NCBI GenBank assembly: GCA_020720185.1
Contig: DYPB01000053.1
Location: 1-14,568 of the forward strand
Reading direction: 5' to 3'
From: Flavobacterium psychrophilum
GTDB lineage: Bacteria; Bacteroidota; Bacteroidia; Flavobacteriales; Flavobacteriaceae
Length of the DNA stretch: 14,568 nt
Shown here: positions 13,512 through 14,568 of the stretch, in pieces
Layout of the letters: each line of letters begins with the position of its first letter
Numbering within the stretch: position 1 is the stretch's first letter
Notes under the pieces: generated by a model
Databases searched by the model: none
What the model saw: only the letters and a program-made list of their open reading frames with translations
Told to the model about the DNA's origin: nothing
Made by a program: the position numbers and the translations under genes

Positions 13512-14294
13512 ATGATTTATCAAAATATACTTATTACAACTGCAAACAACATTGCAACTGTAACCATTAACCGACCTGAAAAACTAAACGCATTAAATAT
13601 AGCAACAATTCAAGAACTACACGAGGCGTTTCAATCATTAGAAAACAACAATGAAATTCTTGCCATAATCCTTACAGGAACTGGCGAAAAATCTTTTGTA
13701 GCAGGAGCAGATATTGCTGAATTTGCAAATTTTTCTATCACAGAAGGAGCAGAATTAGCTAAAGACGGTCAAGAAAAATTATTTGATTGTATCGAAAATT
13801 TATCAAAGCCCGTTATTGCAGCGGTTAATGGTTTTGCACTCGGCGGAGGATTAGAGTTAGCAATGTCTTGCCACATTAGAGTAGCATCAAGTAATGCAAA
13901 AATGGGTTTACCAGAAACCTCATTAGGTGTAATTCCAGGCTATGGTGGCACACAAAGACTACCTCAACTTATTGGTAAAGGACGAGCTATGGAAATGATT
14001 ATGACCGCAGGAATGATTACCGCCGATGATGCCTATCGTATTGGTTTAGTAAATTATACAATTGAACAAGCCGAACTTTTAGATTTTTGTAACGGTATTG
14101 CCAACAAAATTGTTAGAAATTCTCCAACTGCAATTTCTCAAGCAATTACTGCTGTAAATGCTGGATTTATTGATGGTCAAAATGGTTATCAGACTGAAAT
14201 TGAATGTTTTGGAAAGTGTTTTGGAACAAATGATTTTAAAGAAGGAACAACCGCTTTTTTAGAAAAAAGAAAAGCTGTTTTTACAGGAAAATAA
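13512..14294 (+). CDS. Enoyl-CoA hydratase (crotonase family)
   Basis: A 260-residue cytoplasmic enzyme expected to hydrate trans-2-enoyl-CoA to 3-hydroxyacyl-CoA in fatty-acid or branched-chain acid breakdown. NRPEKLNALN (20-29) and the oxyanion-hole segments FVAGADIAEF (62-71) and NGFALGGGLELAM (106-118) are typical. Both catalytic glutamates of true hydratases are present 20 residues apart, Glu115 (GGGLE) and Glu135 (GLPETSLG), and IPGYGGTQRL follows. This argues for real hydratase activity rather than a diverged crotonase. ATG at 13512 is chosen because it gives the normal family N-terminus (MIYQNI) and follows a candidate promoter. An in-frame start at 13428 would add 28 unusual residues and overlap ogt by 49 bp. 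A crotonase of butanoyl-CoA type is equally possible. Confidence 0.95.
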   Translation: MIYQNILITTANNIATVTINRPEKLNALNIATIQELHEAFQSLENNNEILAIILTGTGEKSFVAGADIAEFANFSITEGAELAKDGQEKLFDCIENLSKPVIAAVNGFALGGGLELAMSCHIRVASSNAKMGLPETSLGVIPGYGGTQRLPQLIGKGRAMEMIMTAGMITADDAYRIGLVNYTIEQAELLDFCNGIANKIVRNSPTAISQAITAVNAGFIDGQNGYQTEIECFGKCFGTNDFKEGTTAFLEKRKAVFTGK

Positions 14295-14304
14295 TTCTAA
14301 TTGG

Positions 14305-14372
14305 TAATAAAAAAGTTGTTCTTTTTACTTAAATCAAGAGAGATAAAAGAAAAAAGAACAACTTTTTTATTA
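14305..14372. terminator. Bidirectional terminator hairpin between convergent genes
   Basis: Arms 14305-14326 and 14351-14372 are perfectly complementary over 22 bp around a 24-nt loop. On the plus strand the second arm ends in a T-run (ACTTTTTTATTA). On the minus strand the mirror arm also supplies a T-run (the A-tract at 14309-14314). It lies 10 bp after the enoyl-CoA hydratase stop codon and 34 bp beyond the stop of the convergent lysine-rich gene, so it can serve both. Confidence 0.85.
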
Positions 14373-14406
14373 AAGGTGGGTTCTATAAATTAGTTTTTTT
14401 GTAAAT

Positions 14407-14568
14407 TTATTTTTTCTTAGATTTCGACTTACCTTTCTTTTTTGATTTCTTTTTTGATTTTTTTTTAGCTTTGATTTTCTTTTTAGCTTTTTCTTTTTTA
14501 GCTTTCGCTTTTTTCTTTTTTTTCGCTTTCGCTTTCGCTTTTTTTCTTTTCTTTTCTTTTTCCTTTTC
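14407..14568 (-). CDS. C-terminal part of a lysine-rich, histone-H1-like protein (partial)
   Basis: The minus strand is open from the right edge to TAA at 14407-14409, giving 53 visible residues. Of these 35 are lysine (about 66%), with Ala, Ser, Glu, and single Arg, Gly and Ile residues. The order is Glu/Lys pairs first, then Ala-Lys repeats (KAKAKA), then Ser-Lys-Lys-Lys repeats, ending KGKSKSKKK. The pattern resembles the tails of bacterial histone-H1-like nucleoid proteins or other basic DNA/RNA-binding tails. The folded N-terminal part and the start are outside the window, so the protein cannot be named. Mixed AAA and AAG lysine codons and repeated GCG-AAA pairs show selection on the protein, not plain poly-A. 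Runs of 7, 8 and 9 A residues in the coding strand are slippage-prone. Confidence 0.7.
   Translation of the reverse strand, partial: EKEKEKKRKKAKAKAKKKKKAKAKKEKAKKKIKAKKKSKKKSKKKGKSKSKKK

Overview
The window looks like a chromosomal segment of a member of the Bacteroidetes, most likely Flavobacteriaceae and plausibly Flavobacterium. The DNA is AT-rich, several intergenic regions carry the Bacteroidetes -7 promoter motif TAnnTTTG, and Shine-Dalgarno sequences are largely lacking. The heme gene order (AraC regulator divergent from hemA, with hemH and hemJ behind the regulator) is one I associate with flavobacteria. No database search was run.

Layout. On the minus strand, reading leftward from about 4343: an AraC-family regulator, hemH (ferrochelatase), hemJ (protoporphyrinogen oxidase), and an NtrY-like sensor histidine kinase. 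On the plus strand, reading rightward from about 4589: hemA, hemC, hemD, hemE, an AlbA_2/Schlafen-like ATP-binding protein gene, hemF, hemB and a lipoprotein cytochrome c. A 21-bp perfect hairpin closes this series at 12922-12970. Beyond it lie a methylated-DNA--protein cysteine methyltransferase (ogt type) and an enoyl-CoA hydratase. A second long hairpin separates these from the C-terminal end of a very lysine-rich protein on the minus strand, which runs off the right edge.

How the genes work together. The eight hem genes cover the C5 heme route from glutamyl-tRNA to protoheme except GltX and HemL, which must be encoded elsewhere. HemA makes glutamate-1-semialdehyde, HemB makes porphobilinogen, HemC and HemD make uroporphyrinogen III, HemE makes coproporphyrinogen III, HemF (oxygen-dependent) makes protoporphyrinogen IX, HemJ oxidises it and HemH inserts iron. 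The adjacent c-type cytochrome is a plausible consumer of heme. The AraC-family protein, transcribed divergently from hemA, is the obvious candidate local regulator.

What is unusual. (1) An AT-rich, Schlafen-like gene interrupts the heme series between hemE and hemF. (2) Short tandem repeats occupy the 5' leaders of four genes: period-7 tracts lie directly before the histidine kinase, hemA and hemE, and a 10-11 bp repeat runs into the hemF start codon. (3) Two copies of an interspersed palindromic element, in opposite orientation, lie between hemJ and hemH and between hemC and hemD. (4) HemH carries an internal cysteine cluster. (5) The right edge encodes a histone-H1-like polylysine tail. 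The core heme enzymes themselves look intact and ordinary.
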